A stretch of DNA of 64,000 nt from Aurantiochytrium sp. KH105 (taxonomy: Eukaryota; Sar; Bigyra; Thraustochytrida; Thraustochytriidae), in NCBI GenBank assembly GCA_003116975.1, contig BGKB01000006.1:1-64000 (forward strand), read 5' to 3'. The translations under genes were made by a program, and so were the position numbers. The notes under the pieces are model-generated. The model saw only the letters and a list, made by a program, of their open reading frames with translations, was not told where the DNA came from and made no database searches. Below are positions 29,341 through 39,780 of the stretch, in pieces. Each line of letters begins with the position of its first letter. Within the stretch, counting starts at the first letter, position 1.

Positions 29341-31654
29341 ATGGCGCCTCGTGCAGCCAAGGTAAGTGGCGCGGGCAAGGGGAGACAGCAGGGCCGCTCG
29401 CGTGCCGCCCAGCGGTTGGGCGCTCAGGGCTTAGCCAAGGTTCGTTCGTTTGTGCACGCATGGTGATGGTTAGCCAGCTGACGCGACGCAAACCAAACCC
29501 ACGCTCGGGGAAACGCAGACGACGCAGACCAAGTCGCCGGCAGAGTTCTTTGCGGAGAACCAAAACATTGCAGGCTTTGACAATGCTGGAAAGTCTCTGT
29601 ACACGACAATCCGTGAGCTAGTGGAAAACTCGCTCGATGCCGCAGAGTCCATCAACGTCTTGCCCGAGATCGAGCTCACGATCACCGAGCTTTCCGAGGC
29701 CTCCTTTGCAACGCAACGTGGCGTGGCGCAGGGAGAAAGGGCCGACGAGGCACTGTACGAGGTGAAGGGAGGCAAGCGAAAGCGCGTAACGAAAAAATCC
29801 TCTAAAAAGACCAAGAAATTGGGTGATGCAGGATCCGACGCTGGTTCTGATGCCGGAGGAGACAACGGCGACGACGCCGAGGCAGACGGCAACGCCAAAA
29901 ACGGCAAGCGTGGCACCTCCCGTGGCGACCAATTCTATCGTATCCGGTGCCGGGACAATGGCTGCGGCATGGGTCACAACGAGGTCCCTTTCATGTTCGG
30001 ACGTGTGCTGGCAGGAACAAAATACAACGTAAAGCAGGCTCGCGGCAAATTTGGCCTCGGTGCGAAAATGGCGCTTATTTGGTCGCAAAAGTCCACAGGC
30101 CTACCCATTGAGGTCACAACGGCCCACTCAAACGATCCAAACATCGTTCCCGTCTCTGTCACCTATTGCAAGCTGGACATTGACATTCAAAAGAACGAGC
30201 CCAAGATTCAAAAGCACACCAAGCAGGACAATACAAACGAGTGGCGCGGGTCCCAGGTGGAGCTTGTCATTCGTGGAAACTGGACAAACTACCGCGCCAA
30301 GATTTTGCAGTATCTGCAACAGTTGGCCGTCATCACGCCGTATGCAGAGTTTGCTCTGCGATTCTCGAGTGAGATGAGCACGGCACGCTCCGTCGAAAGG
30401 CATTACGTTCGGCGCTCGACTCAATTATGCAGCCCGGCGCTCGAAGTAAAGTACCATCCCAAGAGCGTCGACAACATGATTATCTCGCGTCTGCTCGGCA
30501 AAGTTTCCTCCGACATGAAGCTCGAAACCTTTCTCACGCGCGAGCTTTCGTGTATAAACAAAAAACTTGCTGGAAGGCTCGTCGAAGAACTCGTGGCTCG
30601 CACCAAAAAGGTTGTAACGCCAAACACCAAGTGCGGGGAGCTCTCGCGGTCGAACCATGTTCAAGATTTAACGCAGCTATTGCGTGAGACTGAAGCCTTT
30701 CCAAACCTCGACGCGGGTTGCCTCAGCCCGGCCGGAGAGTACAATCTTTCGCTGGGCATCCGTAAAGAGTACGATCCGGAGCTGGTGGCCACGGCCACTT
30801 CCAAGGCGAGCTCGTACAACGGGCATCCGTTCATTGTTGAGGCTGCACTTGCGCTTGGGCTCAAGTCTGACAAGCAAGAATCCGGGAGCAGCACCGCCAA
30901 GCCGGGCGTGACAGTCTTTCGCTTTGGCAATCGAATTCCTCTCTTGTTCTCTGGTGGAAGCGACGTGGCCACCGTCGTGGCAAACAAACACATTACTTGG
31001 TCATCGTACCACATCAATCCCAAGACAGAGCGCGTGGGTGTCTTTGTGAGCATCGTGAGCACCAAAATTCCCTTCAAGGGCACAGGCAAAGAGTGCATCG
31101 GCGCCGACGTGGACGAGATTCGAACCTCGGTGATCAGCGCTATTCGCGCCTGTGCCAAGCAGCTCAAGTCCAAGGTCCAGAGCAAGCGCGCCGATAATGA
31201 GCGCGCGAACCGCGTCAAGGTTCTTACCAAGCATGTGCCAGATGTGGCGCGAGCCCTGTCGAGCCTTTTGGGCCAGATGCGCGAGGGGGCTGCAAAGCGT
31301 CGGGGCGCCCCGGTACAAGATGCGCCAGCTGCCAAGCACGCGCGACACGACAGCGGCGAAGACGCATATTCCCGTTTTCAGGCCATGGAGCGAGGTCTCC
31401 CAGGCGGGCAACGGGTCGACGAGACCTTTTTACAGGAACGCTTGCACGAAGCGATCAAGACTGCTGACATGGCGCTTGCCATGGAGGACGTCAAGCGTCG
31501 GGGCCGGGGCAAGGCGAAAAGCACGGCCTTTTTCCTCGTTCCGCAGCGGCGCCCTGACCACGCCTTTGCATCAACGCTTGTTGTCCACCCAATGTTGACG
31601 ATGCGACTTCTCGCGAGCGCGAAACGAACCTCTCTTGGAGTCGACCGCAAGTAG
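29341..31654 (+). CDS. TOP6B: DNA topoisomerase VI subunit B (TOP6B), two exons
   Basis: ATPase subunit of the type IIB topoisomerase, which pairs with a Spo11-like A subunit; in plants it is needed for endoreduplication. Exon 1 is 29341-29361, only seven codons (MAPRAAK). Intron 29362-29473 (112 nt, GTAAGT...TTAG, phase 0) joins it to exon 2, 29474-31654, giving 733 residues. The family signature SPAEFFAENQNIAGFDNAGKSLYTT follows the join. GHKL ATPase motifs are present: ELVENSLDAAE (N box, Asn59), CRDNGCGMG (Asp168) and GKFGLGAKM (198-206). Near the end of the transducer domain is IPFKGTGKECIG, which would carry the catalytic Lys. Unusual are a Lys- then Asp/Gly-rich insertion at about residues 87-158, between N box and Asp motif, and a basic C-terminal extension. 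No A subunit is encoded in this window. Confidence 0.93.
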
Positions 31655-33285
31655 GTATAGTAGTTTAGTACTTTGTTCACGACAGCGAGTTTCACGGCCG
31701 CCCCTCTCTCTACTTCTTCTCCATCTTCTTGTTCTTATTCTTGTTCTCGACGAGGCACACTCACTCACGGACCGGATGGAATCATCGGCTGCATCATGGG
31801 CAAGCCGGTCTCGCAGCGCGTCTACTTTCTCGTCCTCCTCGTACGCGCCGACGTGTCACCGTCAGTCATCCGAGCAACTTGGAATGTCCACGAAGTGGAC
31901 CGACTCATCCTGTGCCGCGCCCCTCGCGTTGCCTCGTGTATGTCTCTTGATACCGCTCGCGCTGATTCTCGATTAAGTTTAGTCAAGCCAAGTCTATGAA
32001 CAGCCCAAAGTGCTGGCCGGCGGTGGACGGCGCGACGGACTCACTCCGAGACGCCGACCAGCGACACGCTGGCTTCACGCGCAATAGGAACCCCGTCGAT
32101 ATGTCGCGCGCCAGCTGGCTTCTGCGAGCGGGCCAGCCAGCTGCTCTTGACTTCGCTTCTTGCTCACGCAGCCTGCGCCGGCTCGAACGGAGGCGACAAC
32201 GAGACCGAGAACGGTCTCGCGCCCGACCTCGCCCCCTCGTACTGCCGCGCAGCCATGCTCGTCTCGGAATCGATCAATCTATATCTTCGCGCTCTCGGCA
32301 CGCTCTCGGCCGCCATTTGCTGCAGCCCAGAAGATCCCGTCATCTGGCCCTCGTCCCGAGACATCCATCCATCCATCCATCAACCCATCACAAGCAGTCT
32401 CCACGACCCCGTCCGTAGCTTTGATTCGGCCATGCTCGAAGCGCTGCAACCAAGCATTTTAGCTCGCCCTGCACGCGCTCTCCATGCCGCGCCGAGCTCG
32501 CGCCCGCGCGCAGCAGCAGCAGCAGCAGCGCTCGCAGCGCGGCTTCGTGTCTGGACTCTCGCGCAGCCGGCCTCGCGCGCGTCTAACGACCAGCGCAACC
32601 CCAAATGTTCTTTCGAAACTCTCCCCCGGTGCCCCCCGGCAAGCCCCGCGGCGCCCGGCGCGGGGCCGGCGGCGCGCGCGGCGCACGGAGGGCGCGGGGG
32701 GCGCGCCGGGAGAGTCTGCGCCCGCCGCGCGGCCGTTTCACGCCCGCTTTGCATTGCACTGGTTTTCTTGCTCTGTCTAGTCGAGGCTATCTTGGAAACG
32801 CAGAGCGGGGCAGAGCGGAAACGGCGGAGACCCAGGGCTGCGCGCGGCGTTGCAGCGAGGCCCGCGGCGCGACGGAGAGGTAGGTCCTGCGGCCGCGCCC
32901 GAGCCCGAAGGAGGGGCCTGGAGCGAGTGAGTGAGTGCATCGCATCGCGTCGCATCGGATCGTGTTGTAGCGCATTGCTCGCGACCGCGACCTGGGCTTG
33001 GTTGGACGAAGCTGTTCTCGCAAGCGCAGGGCAAGCAAGGGCTTGGGGCGTTGCGACGACCAGCCTGCGCGGGGACGCTCGGTAGTCTCTTGCAGCGCGC
33101 CGTGCCTCGAGCGAGGCAGAGGCTTGTAGCACAGCGAGGTGACCTTGCTGGGTCTCGAGTATTTTTTCCCTCCCTGAAAGCAAGCGAGCCCGGATTCTCC
33201 TGACCTGACGAGCCCTCCGAACCTGGAGTCCTGAAAAGCTAGCTGTACGCTCGCGCGAGCAAAACGGAAGAAAGTACAAAGCACG
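31655..33285. other. Intergenic region, GC-rich, no confirmed gene
   Basis: About 1.6 kb. It contains a short ATCC run near 32364-32383, a CAG/GCA run near 32513-32530 and GC-rich DNA that keeps several frames open on both strands. The longest (about 32147-33085 plus, 32380-33315 minus) overlap each other, are Ala/Arg-rich and show no domain. The part next to 33286 is presumably a promoter and 5' UTR. Confidence 0.55.
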
Positions 33286-36200
33286 ATGGACGAAACGCCC
33301 GCGCAGGCCTCCCACCTGCGGCCGCCCGCGAGTTCTACTCCGGCGTCCAGATTACCGAAACCCGGGGCTACCCTCTCGGGCGCGAAAACGACCACGCCCG
33401 GGCCACTCGATGAGAATGCCTCGCCAAACGCCCGGCGCAAGGGGCATCGCACAATGGAATCATCCAATCATTTTGCAGAGCGGCAACACGGAGCAGTATC
33501 GCCCGGAAAAGGAGGATCCGCAGCAACTGGCAAGGGAAAACCAGAGACCAAGAATTTCCGTCGCAGGTCATTCTTGCCAACGCCAGGATCCGCAGAATCT
33601 CGCTCGACCGTGTCAGCGCTTCACAGCGCCGACGTGGGCAAGTCGTCTCGACGACGCTCCTTCATTCCCAAGCCAAGCAACAAAACAAGCCCGCCAGATT
33701 CCCGTGAAGATGCAAAAACGGTGTCCACACAACTCCGCGACATGACGAATGATCAAGACGCCACAGGCAGCGCTGCACGCCAGAGATTGAGCCCTCAAAG
33801 TCCTGGCTCGCCACAGCGTCATGCGCCGTCCCGCCGACCCGAAGGCCGCGCAAGAGCAAAACTGGATTTTTCAGCGACGAAACCACGCGTAAACTCCCGC
33901 CGACAGTCGCGTCGGGGTGGCTCTTCGCGAAATTACCCTCGCCCACCGGCCACGACAGCCATTGCGAGTCGGCGTGCAAACACGCACGCCTCGCCCGTGA
34001 CCATGGAACCATTTTCCACACCCGGGGCTCCTCATGTCGAGTTGGCTCTCCAGCAGGAGGAAAACTATTCGTTTTTGACCTCAGAGGAGAGATCAGAGTA
34101 CGAGAGCCGTCTCGACAAGCTAGCGAGATGGAAAGTCGAGCGCGATGTCAACAAACTCACGGCTCATCTGGAGCAGGGTCTTGGCAGAAGCGGAACCTTT
34201 GATTTATGTTCGCGTCTCGGTCCTGGCATTCGAAACAAGCTTCCCCAGGCCCAGCAGCAGGTCAAATTGCGGACAATGGCGCAAGAAATCCTCTCTGATG
34301 TTGTCGATCGCGCCGTGAATATATCCTTTCGCGCTCGGGTTGCCGAACGCCGTCGCATTGCCGAAATCCAGGCCAAAGAGTACATTACTAGCTTTCTCAA
34401 CGAAGGCGTTGACGAGGTTGTCGATGCTGCCTGCCGTCGAATGGAGCAGGATTTCATCGACGAGAATGCGCGCAAACAAGCTGAAGCTTTGCGGGAGGAG
34501 ACCGCGCGCAGGGAGGCCGCTGCGCAACGCGAAGAGGCTGCACGAAGTGCGCGCGAGGAGACCGAGCGTAAGGCACGTGAAGAGGCCGAGCTCAAGGCCG
34601 CCGGTGAAAGAGAAGCCGCAGCTGAAAGAGAAGCCGCAGCAGAAAGAGAAGCGGCGGCAGAAAGGGAGTCTGCAGCAGAAAGAGAGGCGACAGCCGGAGC
34701 AGCGCAAGAGACTGAGGATGCTACACAACCCACCACAGAAGAAGATTGTGCCGCCGAAACGGGAGAAAGTGTTCTCATGGACGCACAGGAGATGGCAGCT
34801 CCCACGACTCCGCAAACATCGCGGCGCGGACCGGCTTCTTCCCCAAGCTCTGTGCGAGCTGTGGCAAGCACCCCCTTTGAAGAGCGTGAGGTTCCGGAAA
34901 CCCCAGCTAGGTTTCAGGGATCTCACTCCGCAGACACGCCGGGCACGCGCGCACCATCCACACCTTCTCTTGTCTCCGAAGTGATGCGAGACAAGACCGA
35001 TTCTGAGCTCGTCGGATCACCTTCTTCTGTCGCTGCGGTCGCCGACAACGAGTCTGTACCTCCAACCCCAGCAACACCTGCTTCGGTCGCTTTAAGCGCA
35101 CGAGAACCTCAGGGCGCTGAAACTCCGTTGTCTTCGCGCAAAAATTCACGCCAGTTCGGAAGCCCCGGAGTGAGCTCAACTGCGGTGGCCACGCCGCAAA
35201 CAGTTCCGGACGAGGTGAATCTGGACGATGCGATCGAGTTCGCAGAAAGGCTGTTGCAAGGGCCAGCGCAATCGGCCCGGCGTGCCTCTCCAGTGACTTC
35301 GAACGAATTCCGCACCCCAGCAGGGCACCATTCCTCTGGCTTAGCACCGGTAACTACAGGTGGGAGAAACGCGGCGGCGCAGCTTCGCCAGGAAAATTAC
35401 GAGTATTTTGAAGGATCACCGAAGCGAAGCATTCGCTTCCTCGCGTCCACACCGGACGAACCTGTTGGAGCCAAGGAGTCAGAGGAGGCAACGTCGTCCT
35501 CATTGTACACGCCATCGGGCTTGCGAAAATCTTCACGCGCTCCCGTGGCTAGTGCAGGAGCCATGGGAGAAGAAGGGCAGGCTGCGGAAACCCAACTCAC
35601 TTTTGATGAAACGGTCGAGACGCTTCGTCAAGAGGAATCGGAGCCCAAGTCTCGCTGCAAAAGTTGGTTTGTGTCTCTGTTGCGCCTCGCATTCTGTGTT
35701 CTGCTTCTTTCCCTCGCTGTGTATTTTTCAGAACCGCTAGGTATGGGCGCTGGAATGCGACACGTGCGCGGACTTTCCACAATTTTGGGAGTCTGCCACA
35801 ATGATGGCCAGAGGGTCGTCCCGCCGGGACGCAATGCTGCTGCTGCAAGGCGATTCGGGTCGCCTCTTCTTTGTGACTTTCTCTTCCCGATGAACAAGCA
35901 TGATGAAGTTGCCAAGCGTGAAAAGGAAGCACTCATGCGCAAAGAAGAAGCTCGCAAGCGCGAAGAAAGAGAAGCCCGCGACCGAGAGGAGGCTGCGAAG
36001 CGCGAAGAGAAGGAAGCCCGTGACCGCGAGGAGGCCGCGAAGCGCGAAGAAAAAGAAGCTCGTGACCGAGAGGAGGCTGCGAAGCGGGAAATGGAGGAAG
36101 CTCGCAAGCGCGAAGAGGCTGTGAAGCGTGAGGAGGAGGAAGCTCGCAAGCGTAAAGAGGCCGCTAAGCGTGAGCAAGAAGAAATTCGCGAGCGTGAAGA

Positions 36201-37347
36201 GGCTGCCAAGCGTGAACAAGAAGCAATCCGTGAGCGCGAGGAAGCTGCTAAGCGTGAGCGAGAGGAAACCCGTAAGCGCGAAGAGGCCGCCAAGCGTGAG
36301 CAAGAGGAGGTTCGCAAGTTTGAAGAAGCTCGCAAGATTGAAGAAGCTCGTAAGCTTGAAGAGGCTCGCAAGCTTGAAGAATCCCGCAAGCTTGAAGAGG
36401 CTCGCAAGCTTGAAGAAGCCCGCAAGCTTGAAGAAGCCCGCAAGCTTGAAGAAGCCCGCAAATTGGAAGAAGCTGCTCAATTGGAAGAAGCCCGCAAGCT
36501 TGAAGAGGCTCGCAAGCTTGAAGAGGCTCGCAAGCTTGAAGAGGCTCGCAAGCTTGAAGAGGCTCGCAAGCTTGAAGAGGCTCGCAAGCTTGAAGAGGCT
36601 CGCAAGTTGGAAGAAGCCCGCAAGCTTGAAGAAGCCGCAAAGCTTGAAGCGGCCATGCGCGAGGAAGCAGAGCTAGATCTCGCCGTCGGCGCGTCTGCAC
36701 AGATGGCTGTGCAAATTTTGGAAGCCATCGAGAAGTCCATGAACTGGTTACTGCAAGCAGCGCTCGTCCACATGCAACTGGATGTAGTGGCTGCATTAGG
36801 ACTTTCCTTTATCTTGCTGCTCAGAGGTCGCAAGATCGAGGCTCTCCGGCCTCTGGGCCGGCTAGCTGCCCATTTGAAGGAGAGACTCGAGCGCCGCTCA
36901 ATCAACGATGACCTCGGAGAGGCGGACGAGCTCATGTATGATGACGGCTTCGATGATGCTCAAGCAGCAAGCTCAATTCTCGAGGGACACTTTTCCGATG
37001 CGGGAAGCGAGTTTGGTGCGGCTGCTGAGGACGAGGCTGGAGGCGAGGCCCGTCTTGAAGAGGACGAATATGTTGATCAACAAGAGTTGGAGGAGGAGCG
37101 GCGCTACAGCGCGAGTGAAGCTGCGTCCTTGACGAGTCCTGGCAGTTTTTCGTCAAAGCAGTCGATGGGGTCTACTGGCTTGTACCGCGCTGTGGAGTTC
37201 GTCCCCGTTCGGGGCACGCCAATGGTACAAATGCGGCATGTCCGACGTTCCCGACGGCATGCATCGAAGCAGGCCATGCCAGACACCCCGATGCAATTTC
37301 CGGCAGGTTACCTGAAGCGCTCTTCGTCTTTCACGAGCCACAAGTAG
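33286..37347 (+). CDS. Large coiled-coil protein with two membrane segments and a KLEEAR repeat array
   Basis: A 1353-residue protein of unknown function. Residues 1-~250 are basic and Ser/Pro-rich with many SP/TP sites. Residues ~265-470 are helical, with Glu/Ala/Arg runs. Residues ~470-780 are again disordered and rich in TP motifs (VPPTPATP, STPSL). One hydrophobic segment, about 794-816 (SLLRLAFCVLLLSLAVYF), looks like a true transmembrane helix. It is followed by a long charged coiled coil, ~870-1125, made of REEAAKREEKEA-type and then nearly exact KLEEAR hexapeptide repeats. A second hydrophobic segment, about 1166-1182, precedes an acidic and then basic tail. The layout suggests a membrane-anchored organising or tethering protein with many possible proline-directed phosphorylation sites, such as an ER or nuclear-envelope coiled-coil protein. 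That is inference; no family is recognised. Confidence 0.78.
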   Translation: MDETPAQASHLRPPASSTPASRLPKPGATLSGAKTTTPGPLDENASPNARRKGHRTMESSNHFAERQHGAVSPGKGGSAATGKGKPETKNFRRRSFLPTPGSAESRSTVSALHSADVGKSSRRRSFIPKPSNKTSPPDSREDAKTVSTQLRDMTNDQDATGSAARQRLSPQSPGSPQRHAPSRRPEGRARAKLDFSATKPRVNSRRQSRRGGSSRNYPRPPATTAIASRRANTHASPVTMEPFSTPGAPHVELALQQEENYSFLTSEERSEYESRLDKLARWKVERDVNKLTAHLEQGLGRSGTFDLCSRLGPGIRNKLPQAQQQVKLRTMAQEILSDVVDRAVNISFRARVAERRRIAEIQAKEYITSFLNEGVDEVVDAACRRMEQDFIDENARKQAEALREETARREAAAQREEAARSAREETERKAREEAELKAAGEREAAAEREAAAEREAAAERESAAEREATAGAAQETEDATQPTTEEDCAAETGESVLMDAQEMAAPTTPQTSRRGPASSPSSVRAVASTPFEEREVPETPARFQGSHSADTPGTRAPSTPSLVSEVMRDKTDSELVGSPSSVAAVADNESVPPTPATPASVALSAREPQGAETPLSSRKNSRQFGSPGVSSTAVATPQTVPDEVNLDDAIEFAERLLQGPAQSARRASPVTSNEFRTPAGHHSSGLAPVTTGGRNAAAQLRQENYEYFEGSPKRSIRFLASTPDEPVGAKESEEATSSSLYTPSGLRKSSRAPVASAGAMGEEGQAAETQLTFDETVETLRQEESEPKSRCKSWFVSLLRLAFCVLLLSLAVYFSEPLGMGAGMRHVRGLSTILGVCHNDGQRVVPPGRNAAAARRFGSPLLCDFLFPMNKHDEVAKREKEALMRKEEARKREEREARDREEAAKREEKEARDREEAAKREEKEARDREEAAKREMEEARKREEAVKREEEEARKRKEAAKREQEEIREREEAAKREQEAIREREEAAKREREETRKREEAAKREQEEVRKFEEARKIEEARKLEEARKLEESRKLEEARKLEEARKLEEARKLEEARKLEEAAQLEEARKLEEARKLEEARKLEEARKLEEARKLEEARKLEEARKLEEARKLEEAAKLEAAMREEAELDLAVGASAQMAVQILEAIEKSMNWLLQAALVHMQLDVVAALGLSFILLLRGRKIEALRPLGRLAAHLKERLERRSINDDLGEADELMYDDGFDDAQAASSILEGHFSDAGSEFGAAAEDEAGGEARLEEDEYVDQQELEEERRYSASEAASLTSPGSFSSKQSMGSTGLYRAVEFVPVRGTPMVQMRHVRRSRRHASKQAMPDTPMQFPAGYLKRSSSFTSHK
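36340..36650. repeat. 18-bp coding minisatellite encoding KLEEAR
   Basis: Tandem 18-base units of the form AAGCTTGAAGAGGCTCGC encode the hexapeptide KLEEAR, about 16-17 copies. The DNA is nearly identical between copies, including the HindIII-like AAGCTT word, with two slightly divergent units in the middle (LEEAAQLEEAR). DNA-level uniformity points to recent unequal exchange or slippage. Confidence 0.9.
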
Positions 37348-37623
37348 ATTATTGACAAAGAGCGAAGACGCGCAAGAGATGTTTGGTTTGTTTTTTTATT
37401 TTTAATGCTGCGATGTTCCAGGATATTTAGTTGTTATTGATTTTGGAGGGGCGCGTGTAAAGCCTACTCTTGCTTTGAGGGACGATGAGAGCGACGGGTA
37501 CTGAGAGAAAAGAAAAAAAAGGGTGCTGGGTCTATTTACAGGCTTGCTTGGTTCGATCATATCAGGTCTGATCGGATGAGAGCAGATGTCGAGTGCTGCA
37601 CGCAAACGCAAGGGAGCACACAT
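37348..37623. other. Convergent 3' spacer
   Basis: About 275 bases between the coiled-coil gene (plus) and UBE2H (minus), which converge here. T-runs near 37388-37400 and A-runs near 37508-37520 suit polyadenylation regions for the two genes. Confidence 0.55.
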
Positions 37624-38397
37624 TTAGAGATCGAGGACAAGATCGTCATCGTCGTCGTCATCGTCGTCGTCATCGTCATCGTCGTCCTCGTCGCTGAGGC
37701 TGCTGAGGTCGTCGTCCTCGTCGTCCTCGTCATTTTCGAGACCGTTCGCTTGTTCCTCCTGTGCGAGCACGGATACGCGTGCGCTGGTCGAACCATCGTC
37801 CACCACCATCCTATCAGCCTCTAGCATTGTTGCCGAGGAAGCCGCCGAATCGATGGTGCTCGAAGACGAGGCGCTCCGCACCGTTGAGCTCGAGTCTGTG
37901 CTCGGGTGCCTGTTCTTCTTGACGGAGCTTGGAAGATCACCAAGCGCGAGGTTTTGCGCGAACTTGCGCACGTACTCCTTGACCTTGAGGGAGTACTTTT
38001 CAAAGTCCTGAATCATGAGCGCGGCTGCGTCGCTGTTGAGCGGGTCGCTCGCGTTCGGGTACGCGAGGAGCTGCGGGAGGAACATGTCAAAGATGTTCAC
38101 TAGCTCGTACATGGGACTCCAGGTCTGGTTGATCACGTCGAGGCAAACGGACCCCGACATTTCGTCAACGTTCGGGTGAAAGAGGCGGTTCTTGAAACCA
38201 ATCGAGGGCGACCGGTACGGATAGTCTTTGGGCAGCGTCACGTGGACCTTCCACACGCCTCCCTCGTAGAGCGAGTCTTTGGGGCCGTGGAATGCAACGA
38301 CAAACTCCGAGCCGTCGCCCTCCATGTCCACGGCGTAGTCGCTCATCATGAGTTTCATGATGTCCATGTCGCGCCGCTTGTGCGCATTCGTCGTCAT
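37624..38397 (-). CDS. UBE2H: Ubiquitin-conjugating enzyme E2 H (UBE2H/Ubc8 type)
   Basis: E2 ubiquitin-conjugating enzyme, the partner of CTLH/GID-type E3 ligases in yeast and animals. The UBC fold spans about residues 5-150. [26 protein letters not shown] (HPN at 74-76) and [12 protein letters not shown], with active-site Cys85, are followed by [19 protein letters not shown] and [11 protein letters not shown]. These class-specific words match UBE2H rather than other E2s. The start [16 protein letters not shown] aligns with the family N-terminus, and the protein is 257 residues against 183 in human. The extra length is a Ser-rich then Asp/Glu tail, mirroring and extending the acidic tail of UBE2H/Ubc8. 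The polyAsp tract comes from GAC/GAT-rich repeats near 37630-37700. Confidence 0.95.
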   Translation of the reverse strand: MTTNAHKRRDMDIMKLMMSDYAVDMEGDGSEFVVAFHGPKDSLYEGGVWKVHVTLPKDYPYRSPSIGFKNRLFHPNVDEMSGSVCLDVINQTWSPMYELVNIFDMFLPQLLAYPNASDPLNSDAAALMIQDFEKYSLKVKEYVRKFAQNLALGDLPSSVKKNRHPSTDSSSTVRSASSSSTIDSAASSATMLEADRMVVDDGSTSARVSVLAQEEQANGLENDEDDEDDDLSSLSDEDDDDDDDDDDDDDDDLVLDL

Positions 38398-38525
38398 CTT
38401 TTCTTCGCTGGCGTGCTTCTTGTCTCTACTGGCTCTGTTTCGCTCGACTCGCGGAGATCTCGGTCTCTAGCAGCGGCTGCAGTAGCAGCTCGACGCGTGA
38501 TTCGTGCCCCCAGCCTAGACCAGTC

Positions 38526-38560
38526 TCGACTAGACTAGACGAGACTAGACGAGACTAGTC
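38526..38560. repeat. Short GACTAGACGA-type tandem repeat
   Basis: Three to four imperfect copies of a ~10-base unit with CTAGAC cores lie about 130 bases upstream of the UBE2H start. No function is evident. Confidence 0.8.
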
Positions 38561-38936
38561 CAGACGCGACGCGACGGGTCTGAGATAGGACCTCCCTCCC
38601 TCGACGCGAGATCTCGCCTCGCCCGGACTCGCGCGAGGCGGCCCGCTCCTGCACCGCGGTCTACGCTCTTCTCCCTTCCGCCTCCGCTCTCGCCGTCGCT
38701 CTCGCCGTGCTTCTCGCCGTGCTTCTCGCCGTCGGGGGCTAGCTTCTTCGCGGGTCCGGCGCGCGTCGCGTCCGAGATCCGGCCAATCTTGATCCGCGCT
38801 CTCGCGGCCGGCGGGCGGGCGCTATCCGCGCGCTATCGGCGGGCTCCGCGCGCCTCCGCTGGCCGCCTCCTCCTGCGCGCAGTCCGCGGGCGTCCGCGCG
38901 AGCGTCCGCGCGGCGCTTCTGCTCTGCTCGCGCTGC

Positions 38937-38976
38937 GCTTTGTGCTTCGCTTTGTGCTTTGCTTTGTGCTTTGCTG
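38937..38976. repeat. CTTTGTG/CTTTG repeat
   Basis: Alternating GCTTTGTG and GCTTTGCT words form a T/G-rich run. A similar run recurs at 47722-47780. Confidence 0.85.
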
Positions 38977-39780
38977 CGCGAGAGAGAAGAAAGCAAGCTC
39001 GCAGGAATTCAAAAAACAAGGAGGAAAGGGGAGAGAAGGAGAGAGAGAAAGAGAGGTCCGCGAGATCTGATCGATCCGCTGCGCGCGGACGCCGCCTACG
39101 CTGCCCTCGAGCCGCGCCGCGCCGCCCGTCTCTGCGCGGACGCGGAGCCTGCTCCGCGAGCCGCGCGGCGGGATCGGCGGGGCTGGGCTGGGCTGGGATG
39201 GAATGCAAATGGGCTCGGCTGGGCTGGGGGGAGATGGCGCGACCAAGCTCGCGCCCTCTCTCCCTCGCGCCCTCGCTCGCTCGCTCGCGCGCTCACTCGC
39301 GCGCGCACTCGCTCGCGGGCGGGCGGGCGGCGGGCAGGACGCGGGGGCCACGGTGCGCGGGGGCGGGGACGCGCGCGGCGCGGGCGCGGGCGCGGGCGTG
39401 TCGCGGCGGCGGAGTTTCGGATTGGCGCTCGCTCCTCCTGCGCGGCGAGGAAAAGCGGAGGAGAGGGCGGAGAAAGATTGCGGCGGGGGGAGAACAGAAC
39501 GAAGTCCGCGCGGAAAGCAGTGCCGCGTTCTTTTCCGGGGGCGAGGAATTCTCCTCGCCGCGCCGCCACTGGCGAGGGAACGCGCTGTGGGAGAAGATGC
39601 GGGGACGCGGAGGAAAGGGTGTAGAGAGGACGCACTGGGCAGTGCGGAGGAGGGCGGAAAAGTCGCGGAAAGAGCGCTGCAGAGGGGAGATCACGAATGC
39701 GGTTTCGCGGAGACGAGGATCTTGACGACTCCAGCCTCTGGCGGGTAGAGAGGGTGTGAGGCCGGGCTGGTGGCGCGCCA

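Larger units (their letters stand above)
38398..39780. other. GC-rich spacer with simple repeats upstream of UBE2H
   Basis: No gene is recognised. It holds an about 10-base GACTAGACGA-type repeat at 38526-38560, a CTTTGTG-type repeat at 38937-38976, GGGCT repeats near 39180-39225 and GC-rich CGCTCGCTCG runs. The long open frames on both strands are Arg/Ala/Ser-rich shadows. The part near 38398 is presumably the UBE2H promoter. Confidence 0.6.

Noticed and set aside
32147-33315. Two ~310-residue open frames on opposite strands before the coiled-coil gene
   Set aside because: They overlap, are Ala/Arg/Ser-rich, include CAG and ATCC simple repeats and have no domain.
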